Origin: Bacteroidota bacterium
GTDB taxonomy: Bacteria > Bacteroidota > Bacteroidia > B-17B0 > Aurantibacillaceae
Length of the DNA: 64,000 bases
Assembly (NCBI GenBank): GCA_021156365.1
Contig: JAJNDK010000002.1
Coordinates: 124,001-188,000 of the forward strand
Direction: 5' to 3'
In this document: positions 8,576-17,662 of the stretch, one piece after another
Layout of the letters: each line of letters opens with the position of its first letter
Position numbering within the stretch: the stretch's first letter is position 1
Translations under genes and position numbers: made by a program
Notes under the pieces: model-generated
What the model saw: the letters and a program-made list of their open reading frames with translations, nothing else
Database searches by the model: none
What the model was told of the DNA's origin: nothing

Positions 8576-9457
8576 CTAATCTTTATAAAATTTCCCAAAG
8601 TCGTCTGAAGTGAACTTTAAATTCGTTTTAACGTTCAGGTATTCATAGCTTTCGTACAGGCCGGCCTCATCGTATATGGTAATGGTAACAGGTAGCAACG
8701 TAGCCTCATCTATATAGATGTTGATCCGTTTGCAGTAATTGCTCGGTATTTTCAATTGTTTCCCTTCTTTCATAGTACCGTAAAAGCCATCCAGGCCATT
8801 CTTCAGGCGGATTTGGTACTCACTTACATTAAATTTTGATGCCAGGCTGGCCACCGTTTCTTTCTTTCTCGTTACGTAGTCAATATAATGAAAATCAGGG
8901 TCTTCGAACACCAAACCGATGCAGGGTTTTGCACTGATCGTTTTTTTTCCGATGAATTTCAGGTTTTGGCTGATGTGCATCTTGTCTTTGAGCAAGGCAA
9001 ATGTAATGGTGTGGGCGAAATAATCGAAACCCAGCTCATGAATGGTATAGTGTTGATTCTTGCGCATCATACTGCCATAGGGATCGAGCGAAACAGTGGA
9101 GTTTAAAAGTGCTTTTGCTTTCACCAAAGCCTTATTTTCATTGGCTCCCGCGACATACATCACCGAAATTTTCTTTTTTTCGTTCCGGAAATAAAGCGCT
9201 TTGGGGTGCATGTTGAGCTTTACCGAAGATTCGGCCGTGAGGTATTCCCCATTTTCCACTCTTTCCAGGGCTTTCAGCTCGAACTGGTAGGATCTGATCT
9301 TTTTAATAGAATCCAGCATCGCGATGATCACCTTCAGTGGTTGGTTATTTTCCGTGTCCCGATCCCGGTCATTTTTGAAGCTATACGAACCCAGTAGAAT
9401 AATCAGGCCCAGGAAAATCCCTGCAAGTCTGTATACTTGTTGCTTTCGGCCTTTCAT
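8576..9457 (-). CDS. DUF1571-like secreted protein with embedded LysM-like segment (paralogue 2)
   Basis: Upstream tandem paralogue of the next gene. The N-terminus has a hydrophobic segment (about residues 10-25). Shared landmarks are SLDPYGSMMRKNQHYTI, ELGFDYFAHTI, a LysM-like run (VTRKKETVASLASKF to GKQLKIP) and LLPVTITIYDEAGLYESYEYL. The LysM-like part is less canonical than in the partner. Gene order and the 15-base spacing suggest co-expression from the promoter just upstream. Role unknown; a periplasmic or envelope location is inferred. Confidence 0.7.
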   Translation of the reverse strand: MKGRKQQVYRLAGIFLGLIILLGSYSFKNDRDRDTENNQPLKVIIAMLDSIKKIRSYQFELKALERVENGEYLTAESSVKLNMHPKALYFRNEKKKISVMYVAGANENKALVKAKALLNSTVSLDPYGSMMRKNQHYTIHELGFDYFAHTITFALLKDKMHISQNLKFIGKKTISAKPCIGLVFEDPDFHYIDYVTRKKETVASLASKFNVSEYQIRLKNGLDGFYGTMKEGKQLKIPSNYCKRINIYIDEATLLPVTITIYDEAGLYESYEYLNVKTNLKFTSDDFGKFYKD

Positions 9458-9476
9458 CGTTCCTTTGTGTCTTGTG

Positions 9477-9484
9477 CAAAATTA
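9477..9484 (-). promoter_or_regulatory. Candidate -7 element for the DUF1571/LysM pair
   Basis: TAATTTTG on the minus strand, 19 bases before the start of the upstream paralogue. It fits TAnnTTTG; no matching -33 box was found. Confidence 0.4.
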
Positions 9485-9572
9485 CCAATTTATTATTCAT
9501 TTTAATTTGGTAATTTCCAGTAATTTAAGATTATTGCAATTTTTGGCTTTCTTCCCCAAGCAATCATTTTAG

Positions 9573-9580
9573 TACATTCG
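9573..9580 (+). promoter_or_regulatory. Candidate -7 element for the HU-SPOR gene
   Basis: TACATTCG, a TAnnTTcG variant, 16 bases before the ATG. The -33 region is not recognisable. Confidence 0.35.
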
Positions 9581-9596
9581 TTACCCGCTTTTTGCA

Positions 9597-10664
9597 ATGG
9601 ACCAAAGAATAAGCATATATATAAGTGAGCTGCTCTACCGGAACGAATGTGTGATCATTCCCCGTTTCGGAGGTTTTGTGGCGCGCCATGTGCCTGCAAA
9701 AATTTCCGGTGACGGCACTTTGCTGTCCCCTCCTTCCAAATCGCTGCTTTTTAACCGCAACCTGCAAAACAACGACGGGCTCCTGGTGAATTTCATCATG
9801 GAGAAAGAAAACATGGGATATGAAGAAGCGAACAAACGCTGCCTTACCTTCTCCGAATCCTGCGAGCAGCAATTGTTTTCTGCAGGACGACTGGAGCTGA
9901 ACGAGCTGGGTGTGTTTTTTACGGATGCCGAAAAAAATGTTCAATTCGAACCGCAAACCAACGTAAATCACCTGATAGAAGCATTCGGGCTTTTTCCGCT
10001 TACGATAAACCCTCTTCCTGTGGAGCACACGGAGAAGATCATTGACCTGAAAGACAGAAAAGCGCCGCAAACCGATCCCGATAGCTATCGGGAAAACCGT
10101 CAGAAATATATGCGTATTGCCGCCATTGCTATCACTGTGCCTCTGTTGGCGGTAGGTGTTGTGGCTTCGTTTTCCAACACAAAACTGAAAAACTCTTTTA
10201 GTGCGGCTTTTGGGTTCGGTGCAAAGAAAACATACGAAAGCAAAATATATACAGACCGTTCCTATCACTTTGCTCCCAATGCTGCTGCCGATATCATTAC
10301 AGACGCCAACGGATATGCAGGTGTGAAATTCACAGCCAACTCCAACGACTATATTATTGTAAATGTAAGCGACACAGTGAGCGCCGATAAAACAGCCGTG
10401 AAGAAAGCCGTTCATCAGTATACAAAAAATACGATCGCGAACGGTAAATATAAAATTGTAGTCGGCTGCTTTTCGATCGAGGAAAATGCCCAGCGTCTTA
10501 TCAACACCCTTCACAACCGCAATATACATGCGGCGCTGGCCGGTACAAACAAAAAAGGCCTGCATGTGGTAAGCGTAGGAGCCAGCAACAATATAGATGA
10601 AGCACGTCAGCTGCTTCAGCAGGTTCGTCAGAATTATCCAAACGCCTGGCTGATGAACGAGTAA
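9597..10664 (+). CDS. HU-like (CCDC81-type) plus SPOR domain membrane protein
   Basis: Found across Bacteroidota; probably binds peptidoglycan through SPOR and may sit at the division site. The N-terminal ~130 residues form an HU/CCDC81-like fold (ISELLYRNECVIIPRFGGFVA, then RLELNELGVFF). A charged linker follows, then one membrane helix (about 179-197, IAAIAITVPLLAVGVVASF) and a C-terminal SPOR domain (YKIVVGCFSIEENAQRLINTL to VVSVGA, about 282-345). The linker codons at 10077-10092 are an exact copy of the dispersed palindrome CCCGATAGCTATCGGG. Whether the HU-like domain binds DNA is unknown. Confidence 0.85.
   Translation: MDQRISIYISELLYRNECVIIPRFGGFVARHVPAKISGDGTLLSPPSKSLLFNRNLQNNDGLLVNFIMEKENMGYEEANKRCLTFSESCEQQLFSAGRLELNELGVFFTDAEKNVQFEPQTNVNHLIEAFGLFPLTINPLPVEHTEKIIDLKDRKAPQTDPDSYRENRQKYMRIAAIAITVPLLAVGVVASFSNTKLKNSFSAAFGFGAKKTYESKIYTDRSYHFAPNAAADIITDANGYAGVKFTANSNDYIIVNVSDTVSADKTAVKKAVHQYTKNTIANGKYKIVVGCFSIEENAQRLINTLHNRNIHAALAGTNKKGLHVVSVGASNNIDEARQLLQQVRQNYPNAWLMNE
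10077..10092. repeat. Palindrome CCCGATAGCTATCGGG, copy 1 (inside a gene)
   Basis: A perfect 16-base palindrome lying in frame in the linker of the HU-SPOR gene, where it contributes the residues PDSYR. Other copies are at 33441, 38297 (one mismatch) and 44227. Confidence 0.9.
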
Positions 10665-10741
10665 TCGTTGCATTTTGTTCTTCTTGTTTATAATCCATCT
10701 TCCGGTTTTATTGAATCCCTAAAAATTTCTATCTTCATCCT

Positions 10742-11383
10742 ATGGAATTCATTGATGAAAGGCTTACCGAATATTGTCTTCAGTTCAGCGGGGAAGAAGA
10801 TGAAGTGCTGAAAGAACTGCAAAGGGAAACGCATCTCAAGGTTATGTCGCCACGGATGCTGAGCGGACACCTTCAGGGATCGTGGCTTTCCTTCCTTTCA
10901 CACCTGGTTCAACCGGAACTGATCCTCGAGATCGGAACTTACACAGGTTATTCTGCCATTTGTCTTGCCAAAGGATTAAAAGAGAAAGGGAAGCTCATCA
11001 CGATCGATGTTAATGAAGAAACAGAATCCATTGCCCGGAAATATTTTGCCAAAAGCGGATTCGAAGATAAAATTGATTTCCGGCTTGGAGATGCCGGAAC
11101 GATTATTCCAGGTATCCATGAAACGCTTGACCTGGTTTTTATAGATGCCGATAAAAGAAATTATTCCCGCTACTATGATCTCATAATAGATAAGGTCCGC
11201 AGTGGCGGTGTTATTATTGCCGACAATGTGCTTTGGAGCGGGAAAATACTTGATCTCCAAAAAAACAAAGATGCAGACACATTGGCCATTCATTCATTCA
11301 ATGAAAAGGTAAAGAGTGATCAGCGGGTAGAGAAACTGCTTTTGCCATTACGGGACGGACTTTTTGTAATACGAAAAAAATAA
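10742..11383 (+). CDS. O-methyltransferase (caffeoyl-CoA / TrmR-like family)
   Basis: SAM-dependent O-methyltransferase of the class I cation-dependent family. Motif I is LILEIGTYTGYSAICLA (about residues 60-76), followed by LITIDVNEE, the metal-binding LVFIDADKRNY (about 135-145) and IIADNVLWSG (about 160). Length (213 residues) is typical. Members act on catechol-like metabolites or on tRNA uridine (TrmR); I cannot tell which. It is the first of four closely spaced genes with ComF, msrC and the Ig-like lipoprotein. Confidence 0.85.
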   Translation: MEFIDERLTEYCLQFSGEEDEVLKELQRETHLKVMSPRMLSGHLQGSWLSFLSHLVQPELILEIGTYTGYSAICLAKGLKEKGKLITIDVNEETESIARKYFAKSGFEDKIDFRLGDAGTIIPGIHETLDLVFIDADKRNYSRYYDLIIDKVRSGGVIIADNVLWSGKILDLQKNKDADTLAIHSFNEKVKSDQRVEKLLLPLRDGLFVIRKK

Positions 11384-11398
11384 CACAAACCGGGAGAC

Positions 11399-12082
11399 AT
11401 GCTGGATGACCTCGTATCTCTTTTTTACCCCAAAACCTGCGCCGCCTGCAGCAATTCTTTGTTGAAGCACGAAGAGGTGATCTGCAATCAATGTTATATT
11501 GCGTTGCCTAAAAGTAATTTTCATAAAGATCCCGGCAATCCCCTGGCAAAAGTCCTTGAGGGACGGTTTCCTTTTGTGAATGCTACGGGTTATTACCTGT
11601 TTCGTAAAAAAAGCAAGGTGCAGAATCTCCTGCACGAGCTTAAATACAAAAACAACCCGGAAGCAGGTATTGTTGCCGGTGCCTGGTTCGGTGCAGAGCT
11701 CGCCGGAACACCTGATTTTTCGCAATGCGATTTTTTGCTTCCGGTTCCATTACATCCCAAACGATTGAGACAAAGAGGATACAACCAGAGTGAAAAGATC
11801 GCGCTCGGCATGAGTGAACAGCTGAACATCCCTCTCAGCGAAGACCTGCTGTACCGGAAAGTGGCCACCAACACCCAGACCAAAAAAGACAAAGGCGATC
11901 GATGGGCCAACGTGGAAAACATCTTTGATGTTAAAGATCACAAAAAGTATGAAGGAAAAATGATCCTGCTGGTAGACGATGTGATCACTACAGGGGCAAC
12001 GATAGAGGCTTGTGCAAGGAGCCTTCAGCAGATCGGCGGAGTGCGGATCTGTATTGCAGCACTGGCTTTTGCCGGCGAATGA
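11399..12082 (+). CDS. ComF family phosphoribosyltransferase-like protein
   Basis: Resembles ComF/GntX proteins linked to DNA uptake or use. An N-terminal zinc-ribbon-like cysteine set (CAACSNSLL and ICNQC, about residues 15-38) precedes a phosphoribosyltransferase fold with HPKRLRQRGYNQSE (about 118-132) and the PRPP-binding LLVDDVITTGAT (about 190-201). Length (227) is normal. It starts 15 bases after the O-methyltransferase stop, so it is probably in the same operon. Confidence 0.9.
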   Translation: MLDDLVSLFYPKTCAACSNSLLKHEEVICNQCYIALPKSNFHKDPGNPLAKVLEGRFPFVNATGYYLFRKKSKVQNLLHELKYKNNPEAGIVAGAWFGAELAGTPDFSQCDFLLPVPLHPKRLRQRGYNQSEKIALGMSEQLNIPLSEDLLYRKVATNTQTKKDKGDRWANVENIFDVKDHKKYEGKMILLVDDVITTGATIEACARSLQQIGGVRICIAALAFAGE

Positions 12083-12098
12083 TTTGTAAAAATTATAG

Positions 12099-12106
12099 TA
12101 CTTTTG
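12099..12106 (+). promoter_or_regulatory. Candidate internal -7 element before msrC
   Basis: TACTTTTG matches TAnnTTTG but ends only 4 bases before the ATG. If active, the transcript would be leaderless or nearly so. No -33 box at the expected distance. Confidence 0.3.
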
Positions 12107-12110
12107 TTTT

Positions 12111-12593
12111 ATGTCTGAAACGATACATATTAGCGGTGCTACCAAAGAGGAGAAATATCTTTCGCTTGTTCCGCAGATAAAAGCGTTGGTGGAGGGAGAA
12201 ACAGATCTTATTGCCAATCTTGCCAACATTACAGCTGCTCTCAAATACGGAATGGATTTTTTCTGGGTTGGATTTTACCTCGTAAAAAACGATGAGCTGG
12301 TATTAGGTCCGTTCCAGGGAACAGTGGCCTGCACACGTATAAAGAATGGAAAAGGTGTATGCGGGACTTCGATGCAGAAAAAAGAAACCATTATCGTGGA
12401 CGATGTAGATACCTTTCCCGGGCACATTGCCTGCAGCTCTGCTTCCAAATCGGAGATAGTGGTCCCGGTATTCAATACAAAGAATGAGTTGGTAGCTGTT
12501 TTGGATGTGGACGATGACAAATACGCTACATTTGATAAAACAGATCAGCTGCATCTCGAAGAGATCTGTAAAATAGCAGGTGAACTATTATAA
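12111..12593 (+). CDS. msrC: Free methionine-(R)-sulfoxide reductase (GAF domain)
   Basis: Reduces free methionine-R-sulfoxide, protecting against oxidative damage in the cytoplasm. The whole protein is one GAF domain with the three cysteines expected of the family: GTVACTRI (about residue 66), GKGVCGTSM (about 80) and FPGHIACSSASKSEIVVPVF (about 110). These blocks align well with what I know of E. coli YebR. Length (160) is typical. It sits 28 bases after comF and one base before the next gene. Confidence 0.93.
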   Translation: MSETIHISGATKEEKYLSLVPQIKALVEGETDLIANLANITAALKYGMDFFWVGFYLVKNDELVLGPFQGTVACTRIKNGKGVCGTSMQKKETIIVDDVDTFPGHIACSSASKSEIVVPVFNTKNELVAVLDVDDDKYATFDKTDQLHLEEICKIAGELL

Positions 12594-12594
12594 T

Positions 12595-14232
12595 ATGAGA
12601 CTGTTTCTATTATTTATACTTTCATTGCTGATCAGTTCCTGTGCACAGATCGTTCCGTTGAGCGGTGGTACAATAGACCAGGCAGCTCCTAAATTACTTA
12701 TCGAGAATCCTGCCAACGGATCGCTTAATTTTTCGGGGAACATCATTATCATCAAATTTGACGAATACATCCAACTGAAAGATCTGTTCAACCAACTTAT
12801 TATTACACCTCAACTCAAAAAGCAACCCGACATAGAAGCCAGCGGAAAGATCCTTACCGTTAAATTTGACGAGCAACTGAAGGAGAACACCACCTATACC
12901 TTGTTTTTTGGTAATTCGATCTGCGATATAACGGAAGGGAACCCGGTTGCGAATTATGAATACACTTTCAGTACAGGCAACTATATCGATAGCCTGAAGA
13001 TCAGCGGAACCCTGAAAGATGCATATACCGGTTTCCCGGTGAAGGATGCCTGGGGTATGCTTTATTTTGATGCGGCAGACAGCAGCATCTATACATCCAA
13101 ACCGGATTATCTTGCCAGGTCCAACGAGAAAGGTGAATTCACCATACGTGGATTGAAGCAGGGAAGCTATAAGCTGATCGCATTGGTTGACAAGAACAAA
13201 AACTACCTGTATGATAATGGTGAGCAGATGGGTTTTGCAGATACACTGATCACTGTGCCGGTGAATGACACCGTTGCATTGTCATTGAATATGTTCACGG
13301 AACGAAGCTCGAGGGCTTTTCTAAAAAAAACAGATCATCCCTCCCCTGAAAAAGTCATCCTTACATTCAATACCCCTCCGGACAGCATCAACTCCATTCG
13401 TATTTATACTCCGCAGGGAAGTTCCGTTACTTCTTATTCCTATAAGATGTCCGGCCTCCGGGATTCTGTTTTTCTGAATTTCAGCAATACGGATGAGGAC
13501 AGTATATATATAAAGGTAAACTACAATGCCGGTCAGGAGGATTCTGCCCTTGTTACCTTCCTGAGCAAAAAACAGCTAAACGAACAGTTTGATCGGAAAC
13601 GGTTACCCCTGGAACTTATGTCGCCCTATAAGAACAGTTCCAGTCTTCCTTATTATATACCTCATTATAAAGTATACAGCAGCTTCAATATAAAACAAAC
13701 CGATAAGGCCTTGCTCCTGCTGAAAGAGAACGGTAAGGCGGTGGATAGCTCCAGGATAAAGATCAGCATGGGAAATCCGGACAGTATATATATATCGTAT
13801 AAATGGAAAGAAGAAAGTGAATACGATCTGTATCTGCTGAAAGGCTTTGCAAGTGATATGCAAGAACGCAGCAACGATTCATTGCATTTTGCATTTAAAA
13901 CAAGCGATAAAAGTGATTATGGATCATTAAAAGTAAATCTTAGCGGACTAAGACCGGGTAATTATATGCTTCAGCTTATTAATTCAGCTTATAAGGTCAT
14001 TTATGAGAGAAGGCTCCTGATTTTATCCGATGAAGCACAGGAAATTGTTTTTTCGGATGTTTTACCTGATACATACAGATTGCGTGTAGTCTCAGACACC
14101 AATAAAGACAATGCTTTCACGCCAGGTAACTATCTTCGTAAGCAACATGCGGAAGAGGTTTTTATATCCGATCAGACTATAAAAATTATCAGCGATTGGG
14201 ATAATGAGCTTAAATGGGAAATAAAAAAGTAG
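12595..14232 (+). CDS. Ig-like domain lipoprotein
   Basis: Probable outer-membrane or periplasmic lipoprotein of unknown role, widespread in Bacteroidota. The start at 12595 gives MRLFLLFILSLLISSC, a signal with a lipobox cysteine at residue 16; it follows the msrC stop by one base. An Ig-like (Big_5-type) domain comes next (IENPANGS to TYTLFFGNSI, about 30-120), then a carboxypeptidase-regulatory-like fold (EFTIRGLKQGSYKLIALVD). Two EF-hand-like loops, DKNKNYLYDNGE and DTNKDNAFTPG, may bind calcium. Last gene of the four-gene run. Confidence 0.78.
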   Translation: MRLFLLFILSLLISSCAQIVPLSGGTIDQAAPKLLIENPANGSLNFSGNIIIIKFDEYIQLKDLFNQLIITPQLKKQPDIEASGKILTVKFDEQLKENTTYTLFFGNSICDITEGNPVANYEYTFSTGNYIDSLKISGTLKDAYTGFPVKDAWGMLYFDAADSSIYTSKPDYLARSNEKGEFTIRGLKQGSYKLIALVDKNKNYLYDNGEQMGFADTLITVPVNDTVALSLNMFTERSSRAFLKKTDHPSPEKVILTFNTPPDSINSIRIYTPQGSSVTSYSYKMSGLRDSVFLNFSNTDEDSIYIKVNYNAGQEDSALVTFLSKKQLNEQFDRKRLPLELMSPYKNSSSLPYYIPHYKVYSSFNIKQTDKALLLLKENGKAVDSSRIKISMGNPDSIYISYKWKEESEYDLYLLKGFASDMQERSNDSLHFAFKTSDKSDYGSLKVNLSGLRPGNYMLQLINSAYKVIYERRLLILSDEAQEIVFSDVLPDTYRLRVVSDTNKDNAFTPGNYLRKQHAEEVFISDQTIKIISDWDNELKWEIKK

Positions 14233-14514
14233 TCCCCTGAAATTATTTTTTGTCCCTGTTTGGATGTTCCGGCCTGATGAGCAAATTGAAAAGAAAGATG
14301 CAACGAAAAACATTGAAGCTTTGAACGTCTTTATTCATCAATGATTCAGAGCATCTTATTTTTTATTTTACTATTTATTGATCATCCAATAAAACATCAA
14401 ACAGAGGTTATCGACATTCTTAACAAAAAGCTGTTAATAAAATAATTCATCTTTTATTTATGAACATCAAATAATTTTTGTTACTTCGTATTAACAATTC
14501 AAAAAACAAAAACC

Positions 14515-14661
14515 ATGGCAAAGAAAGCAGTAAAAAAAGCAGCTCCAAAAAAAGCAGCTAAAAAAGCAACAAAAAAAGCAGCTCCGAAAAAAGCAGCTAA
14601 AAAAGCTACTAAAAAAGCAGCTCCGAAAAAAGCAGCTAAGAAAGCAGCTAAGAAAAAGTAA
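14515..14661 (+). CDS. Lysine/alanine-rich histone H1-like (Hc1-like) small protein
   Basis: A 48-residue protein made almost only of lysine and alanine with three prolines: MAKKAVKKAAPKKAAKKATK and then two further KKAAPKKAA(T)KK-type repeats, ending KKK. It resembles the tail of eukaryotic histone H1 and chlamydial Hc1, so nucleic-acid binding by charge is inferred. The gene has its own strong terminator starting 7 bases after the stop, supporting a real transcript. Internal DNA repetition (GCAGCTCC-AAAAAA-GCAGC blocks) makes its length prone to change by slippage. The 282 bases before it (14233-14514) are AT-rich and hold no other gene I can see. Confidence 0.82.
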   Translation: MAKKAVKKAAPKKAAKKATKKAAPKKAAKKATKKAAPKKAAKKAAKKK

Positions 14662-14667
14662 TAAAAG

Positions 14668-14690
14668 GTCCCGCTCAGCGGGACTTTTTA
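14668..14690 (+). terminator. Intrinsic terminator of the H1-like gene
   Basis: A 7-bp GC stem (GTCCCGC and GCGGGAC) with the loop TCA, flanked by AAAAG on the left and TTTTTA on the right. Confidence 0.9.
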
Positions 14691-14779
14691 TTTTATCTCT
14701 TTTTGTCTATTGCCAATTGAATTGTTTTCCCTTCCAAATAAAATTTCCCGCCCGCCTTACCCATTCCTAATCCTTTTAT

Positions 14780-14787
14780 TATATTTG
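14780..14787 (+). promoter_or_regulatory. Candidate -7 element for the 173-residue lipoprotein
   Basis: TATATTTG matches TAnnTTTG, 67 bases before the ATG. No -33 box seen. Confidence 0.35.
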
Positions 14788-14854
14788 TTCTGTAATTAAA
14801 GTGCCTAATACACTTTAATACATACTATTAAGATCAAATTTAAAACCCTAAAAC

Positions 14855-15376
14855 ATGAAGCATATATTACTTGCATCAGCCCTGTTTGTTTCCTTATTGT
14901 TTATTTCCTGCGGAGGATCCAAAGACCAGGAAGCATTGGTTGCTCCAAAAGGCATGCGTTACTTTGATATCAGCAAAACAGGTATGAACCTGAATGTACT
15001 CATCCCCGATTCCACCAAAGGTACCCTCGATACCGTACTTCAATCCTGGGGAGCTTACGAAATAAAAGTAGGCAACAACTTCCAGGTATCTGTTTTGGAA
15101 GATGGCGGAGATGCAGCCACGAAAAAAGCTGATAATGCCAATGATGATGTCAATAAGGTAAAGGGAGACTATATTATTAATGAGCCAAACACCCTAATGT
15201 GGGAATCAGGCGTGGCCGACCTTTCGGAATTTCACTTCTTCCATTCCGCAAAGATCGGCGAGCGTACCTATGTATTTGAAGATATAAAGGGCGATCCATT
15301 CACGAAAGAAGATATTCAGCAGATGCTGGATGCATGCAAACAGGCAAAAGAGATCGTAAAAGAGAAAAAAGACTAA
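14855..15376 (+). CDS. Lipoprotein of unknown function
   Basis: I do not recognise a family. The first 19 residues form a lipoprotein signal (LLFISCGGS), with the lipidated cysteine at about residue 19. The mature part is hydrophilic, about 154 residues, without repeats or catalytic motifs; it contains YFDISKTGMNLNVLIP and a lysine-rich C-terminus. It is a single-gene unit: a candidate promoter lies upstream and a clear terminator downstream. Envelope location is inferred from the lipobox only. Confidence 0.7.
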   Translation: MKHILLASALFVSLLFISCGGSKDQEALVAPKGMRYFDISKTGMNLNVLIPDSTKGTLDTVLQSWGAYEIKVGNNFQVSVLEDGGDAATKKADNANDDVNKVKGDYIINEPNTLMWESGVADLSEFHFFHSAKIGERTYVFEDIKGDPFTKEDIQQMLDACKQAKEIVKEKKD

Positions 15377-15403
15377 GCAAACACACATTTTAAATAAACA
15401 ACG

Positions 15404-15437
15404 AACCCCGGACACAGGCCTGGGGTTTTCTTTTTAT
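15404..15437 (+). terminator. Intrinsic terminator of the lipoprotein gene
   Basis: AACCCC pairs with GGGGTT, with part of the 12-base inner segment able to extend the stem, followed by TTCTTTTT. Confidence 0.8.
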
Positions 15438-15496
15438 TATACCCGCATCTATAATAAAACTCTATACTGGGTCAAAATAAATGCATATTTCTCTTA

Positions 15497-15678
15497 TCAG
15501 TGCTTCCCGTAACCAACCAGGAGAAATATTCCAATCATGATAGAAATAATAGCTAACGCTATGCCCCGTACTATCATAACATAATTGGTTTCCTTTTTAC
15601 GGATAGCTCTTATTATTTGATAATAGCCAAAGCACAAACCTAAATGATCAGTACAATTCCTCCTGACGTATTCTTCAT
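15497..15678 (-). pseudogene. Small two-helix membrane protein gene with a single-base frameshift
   Basis: On the minus strand the ATG at 15678 opens MKNTSGGIVLII and then hits TAG. Moving to the next frame at that point continues LGLCFGYYQIIRAIRKKE, then a second hydrophobic helix (IVRGIALAIISIMIGIFLL) and ends VGYGKH with TGA at 15497. Adding one T in the ATTTAGG run restores a 60-residue protein with two membrane segments and a basic loop. So it is either a recently broken gene or a sequence error. I do not recognise the family. The rest of 15377-15748 holds only the flanking terminators. Confidence 0.65.
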
Positions 15679-15693
15679 AATACTAAAATAAAC

Positions 15694-15733
15694 AAAAAGC
15701 CCCTCCTGACGATACTGTCAGGAAGGGCTTTCT
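15694..15733 (-). terminator. Intrinsic terminator of typA
   Basis: A long stem of AAAGCCC plus CCTGAC pairing with GTCAGG plus GGGCTTT, with T-runs on both sides, so it could work in both directions. Its core CCTGACGATACTGTCAGG recurs with one change in the terminator at 52159. Confidence 0.88.
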
Positions 15734-15748
15734 TTATTCTTCAAAAGC

Positions 15749-17563
15749 TTAAGCTACTGTTTGCTTTTGTACACGTTTACGCTCATTCTCGTCCAGGATC
15801 ACCTTACGGATGCGCAGGTGGTTCGGAGTGATCTCTACGTACTCATCGTTTGCAATGTACTCCATAGACTCTTCTAATGAGAATTTAATAGGAGGCGCGA
15901 TACGCATTTTCTCATCTGTACCGCTTGCACGCATATTGGTCAGTTTTTTCTCACCACATAAGTTCACTACGAGGTCATCAGGGCGGATATGCTCACCGAT
16001 CACCATTCCAGGGTAGATCTCTTCACCGGCTGCAATAAAGAATTTGCCGCGATCGTGCAATTTATCGATGCTGTATGCAACTGCCACACCTTTTTCCTTG
16101 CTGATCATCACACCTGCGATACGTTGCGCAATATGGCCCTTCCATGGCTCATACGCTTTAAAACGATGGGCCATAATAGCCTCACCTGCCGTAGCTGTCA
16201 AAATATTATTACGCAAGCCAATGATTCCACGTGCAGGGATCTCGAACTCCATATGGATAAGATCACCTTTTGGTTGCATCACCAGCATGTCTCCTTTACG
16301 TTGAGAAACGAGATCAATAACTTTACTTGATACTTCTTCAGGACAATCAATAGTTAAAACCTCCATTGGCTCACATTTCACGCCGTCAATTTCTTTAATG
16401 ATAACCTGTGGCTGACCGATCTGTAATTCATAGCCCTCACGGCGCATGGTTTCGATCAATACGGATAAATGGAGAATACCACGACCATACACCAGGTACG
16501 AATCAGGGGATGCTGTTTCTTCCACACGCAAAGCAAGGTTTTTCTCCAGCTCTTTCATTAAACGGTCGCGCAAATGGCGTGATGTTACATATTTACCATC
16601 CTTACCAAAGAAAGGTGAGTTGTTGATGGTAAACAACATATTCATGGTCGGTTCATCAATAGAAATAACCGGCAATCCTTCCGGAGCTTCAAAATCAGCA
16701 ACGGTATCACCGATCTCGAATCCTTCGATCCCTGTAAATGCACAAATGTCGCCGGCAATAACTTCCGTAACTTTTGTTTTTCCTAACCCATCAAATATAA
16801 AAAGATCTTTAATTCTTGATTTTACAATGCTACCGTTGCGTTTTACAACACTCACCGGCATGTTTTCTTTTACTTTACCTCTGTATACACGACCGATCGC
16901 GATACGACCGATAAAAGAGGAATAATCCAAAGAGGTGATCTGTAACTGAAGGCTTCCTTCACGGATTGGCGCTTCAGGGATCTTTGCAATTATTGTATCC
17001 AGCAAATAAGTGATATCTTCAGTTGGCGTTTTCCAATCCGGGCCCATCCAGCCTTGTTTGGAAGAACCATACACCGTAGGGAAGTCCAATTGATCTTCGG
17101 TTGCATTCAGATTGAAGAACAGATCGAATACCTGGTCATGCACCTCATCCGGCTTGCAATTCGGTTTATCTACCTTATTGATCACGAGGATGGCTTTTTT
17201 GCCCTGGGAGATCGCTTTTTGGGTAACGAAACGTGTTTGTGGCATCGGTCCTTCGAAGGCATCCACCAAAAGGATCACACCGTCAGCCATATTCAATACA
17301 CGCTCTACCTCACCGCCGAAATCCGCGTGACCAGGGGTATCAATAATGTTAATTTTGTGTCCTTTGTACATAACAGCAACGTTTTTGGCGAGGATAGTAA
17401 TCCCGCGCTCACGCTCCAGGTCATTGTTATCAAGGATAAGTTCGCCTGTTTCCTGGTTCTCACGAAACAATTTACAGGTATGAAGAATTTTGTCGACCAG
17501 GGTAGTTTTCCCGTGATCAACGTGGGCAATGATCGCAACATTGCGAATAGAAGTAATAGACAT
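15749..17563 (-). CDS. typA: Translational GTPase TypA/BipA
   Basis: Ribosome-associated GTPase of the EF-G family, important for 50S assembly and growth under stress. The start at 17563 ([20 protein letters not shown]) is preferred; a further 41 in-frame codons upstream are not conserved in type and overlap a -7 promoter motif. The GTPase signatures are [31 protein letters not shown] and NKVDK. EF-G-like domains III and V follow, then the TypA C-terminal domain with [13 protein letters not shown]. At about 604 residues the length is typical. Monocistronic, with its own terminator. Confidence 0.96.
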   Translation of the reverse strand: MSITSIRNVAIIAHVDHGKTTLVDKILHTCKLFRENQETGELILDNNDLERERGITILAKNVAVMYKGHKINIIDTPGHADFGGEVERVLNMADGVILLVDAFEGPMPQTRFVTQKAISQGKKAILVINKVDKPNCKPDEVHDQVFDLFFNLNATEDQLDFPTVYGSSKQGWMGPDWKTPTEDITYLLDTIIAKIPEAPIREGSLQLQITSLDYSSFIGRIAIGRVYRGKVKENMPVSVVKRNGSIVKSRIKDLFIFDGLGKTKVTEVIAGDICAFTGIEGFEIGDTVADFEAPEGLPVISIDEPTMNMLFTINNSPFFGKDGKYVTSRHLRDRLMKELEKNLALRVEETASPDSYLVYGRGILHLSVLIETMRREGYELQIGQPQVIIKEIDGVKCEPMEVLTIDCPEEVSSKVIDLVSQRKGDMLVMQPKGDLIHMEFEIPARGIIGLRNNILTATAGEAIMAHRFKAYEPWKGHIAQRIAGVMISKEKGVAVAYSIDKLHDRGKFFIAAGEEIYPGMVIGEHIRPDDLVVNLCGEKKLTNMRASGTDEKMRIAPPIKFSLEESMEYIANDEYVEITPNHLRIRKVILDENERKRVQKQTVA

Positions 17564-17582
17564 GATTGATTTTTTACGGGTG

Positions 17583-17590
17583 CAAAGATA
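17583..17590 (-). promoter_or_regulatory. Candidate -7 promoter element of typA
   Basis: TATCTTTG on the minus strand, an exact TAnnTTTG match, 19 bases upstream of the chosen ATG. The -33 box is unclear. Confidence 0.5.
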
Positions 17591-17662
17591 CGAATAGATT
17601 TTAGAATGTTTTATATTTATGCCGTTCAAAAAGAAAAGCCATGAACAAACATAATAATTCGA

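Noticed and set aside
14408-14416. TTATCGACA, close to a DnaA box, in an AT-rich gap
   Set aside because: A single 8 of 9 match without further boxes or dnaA/dnaN nearby does not support an origin.
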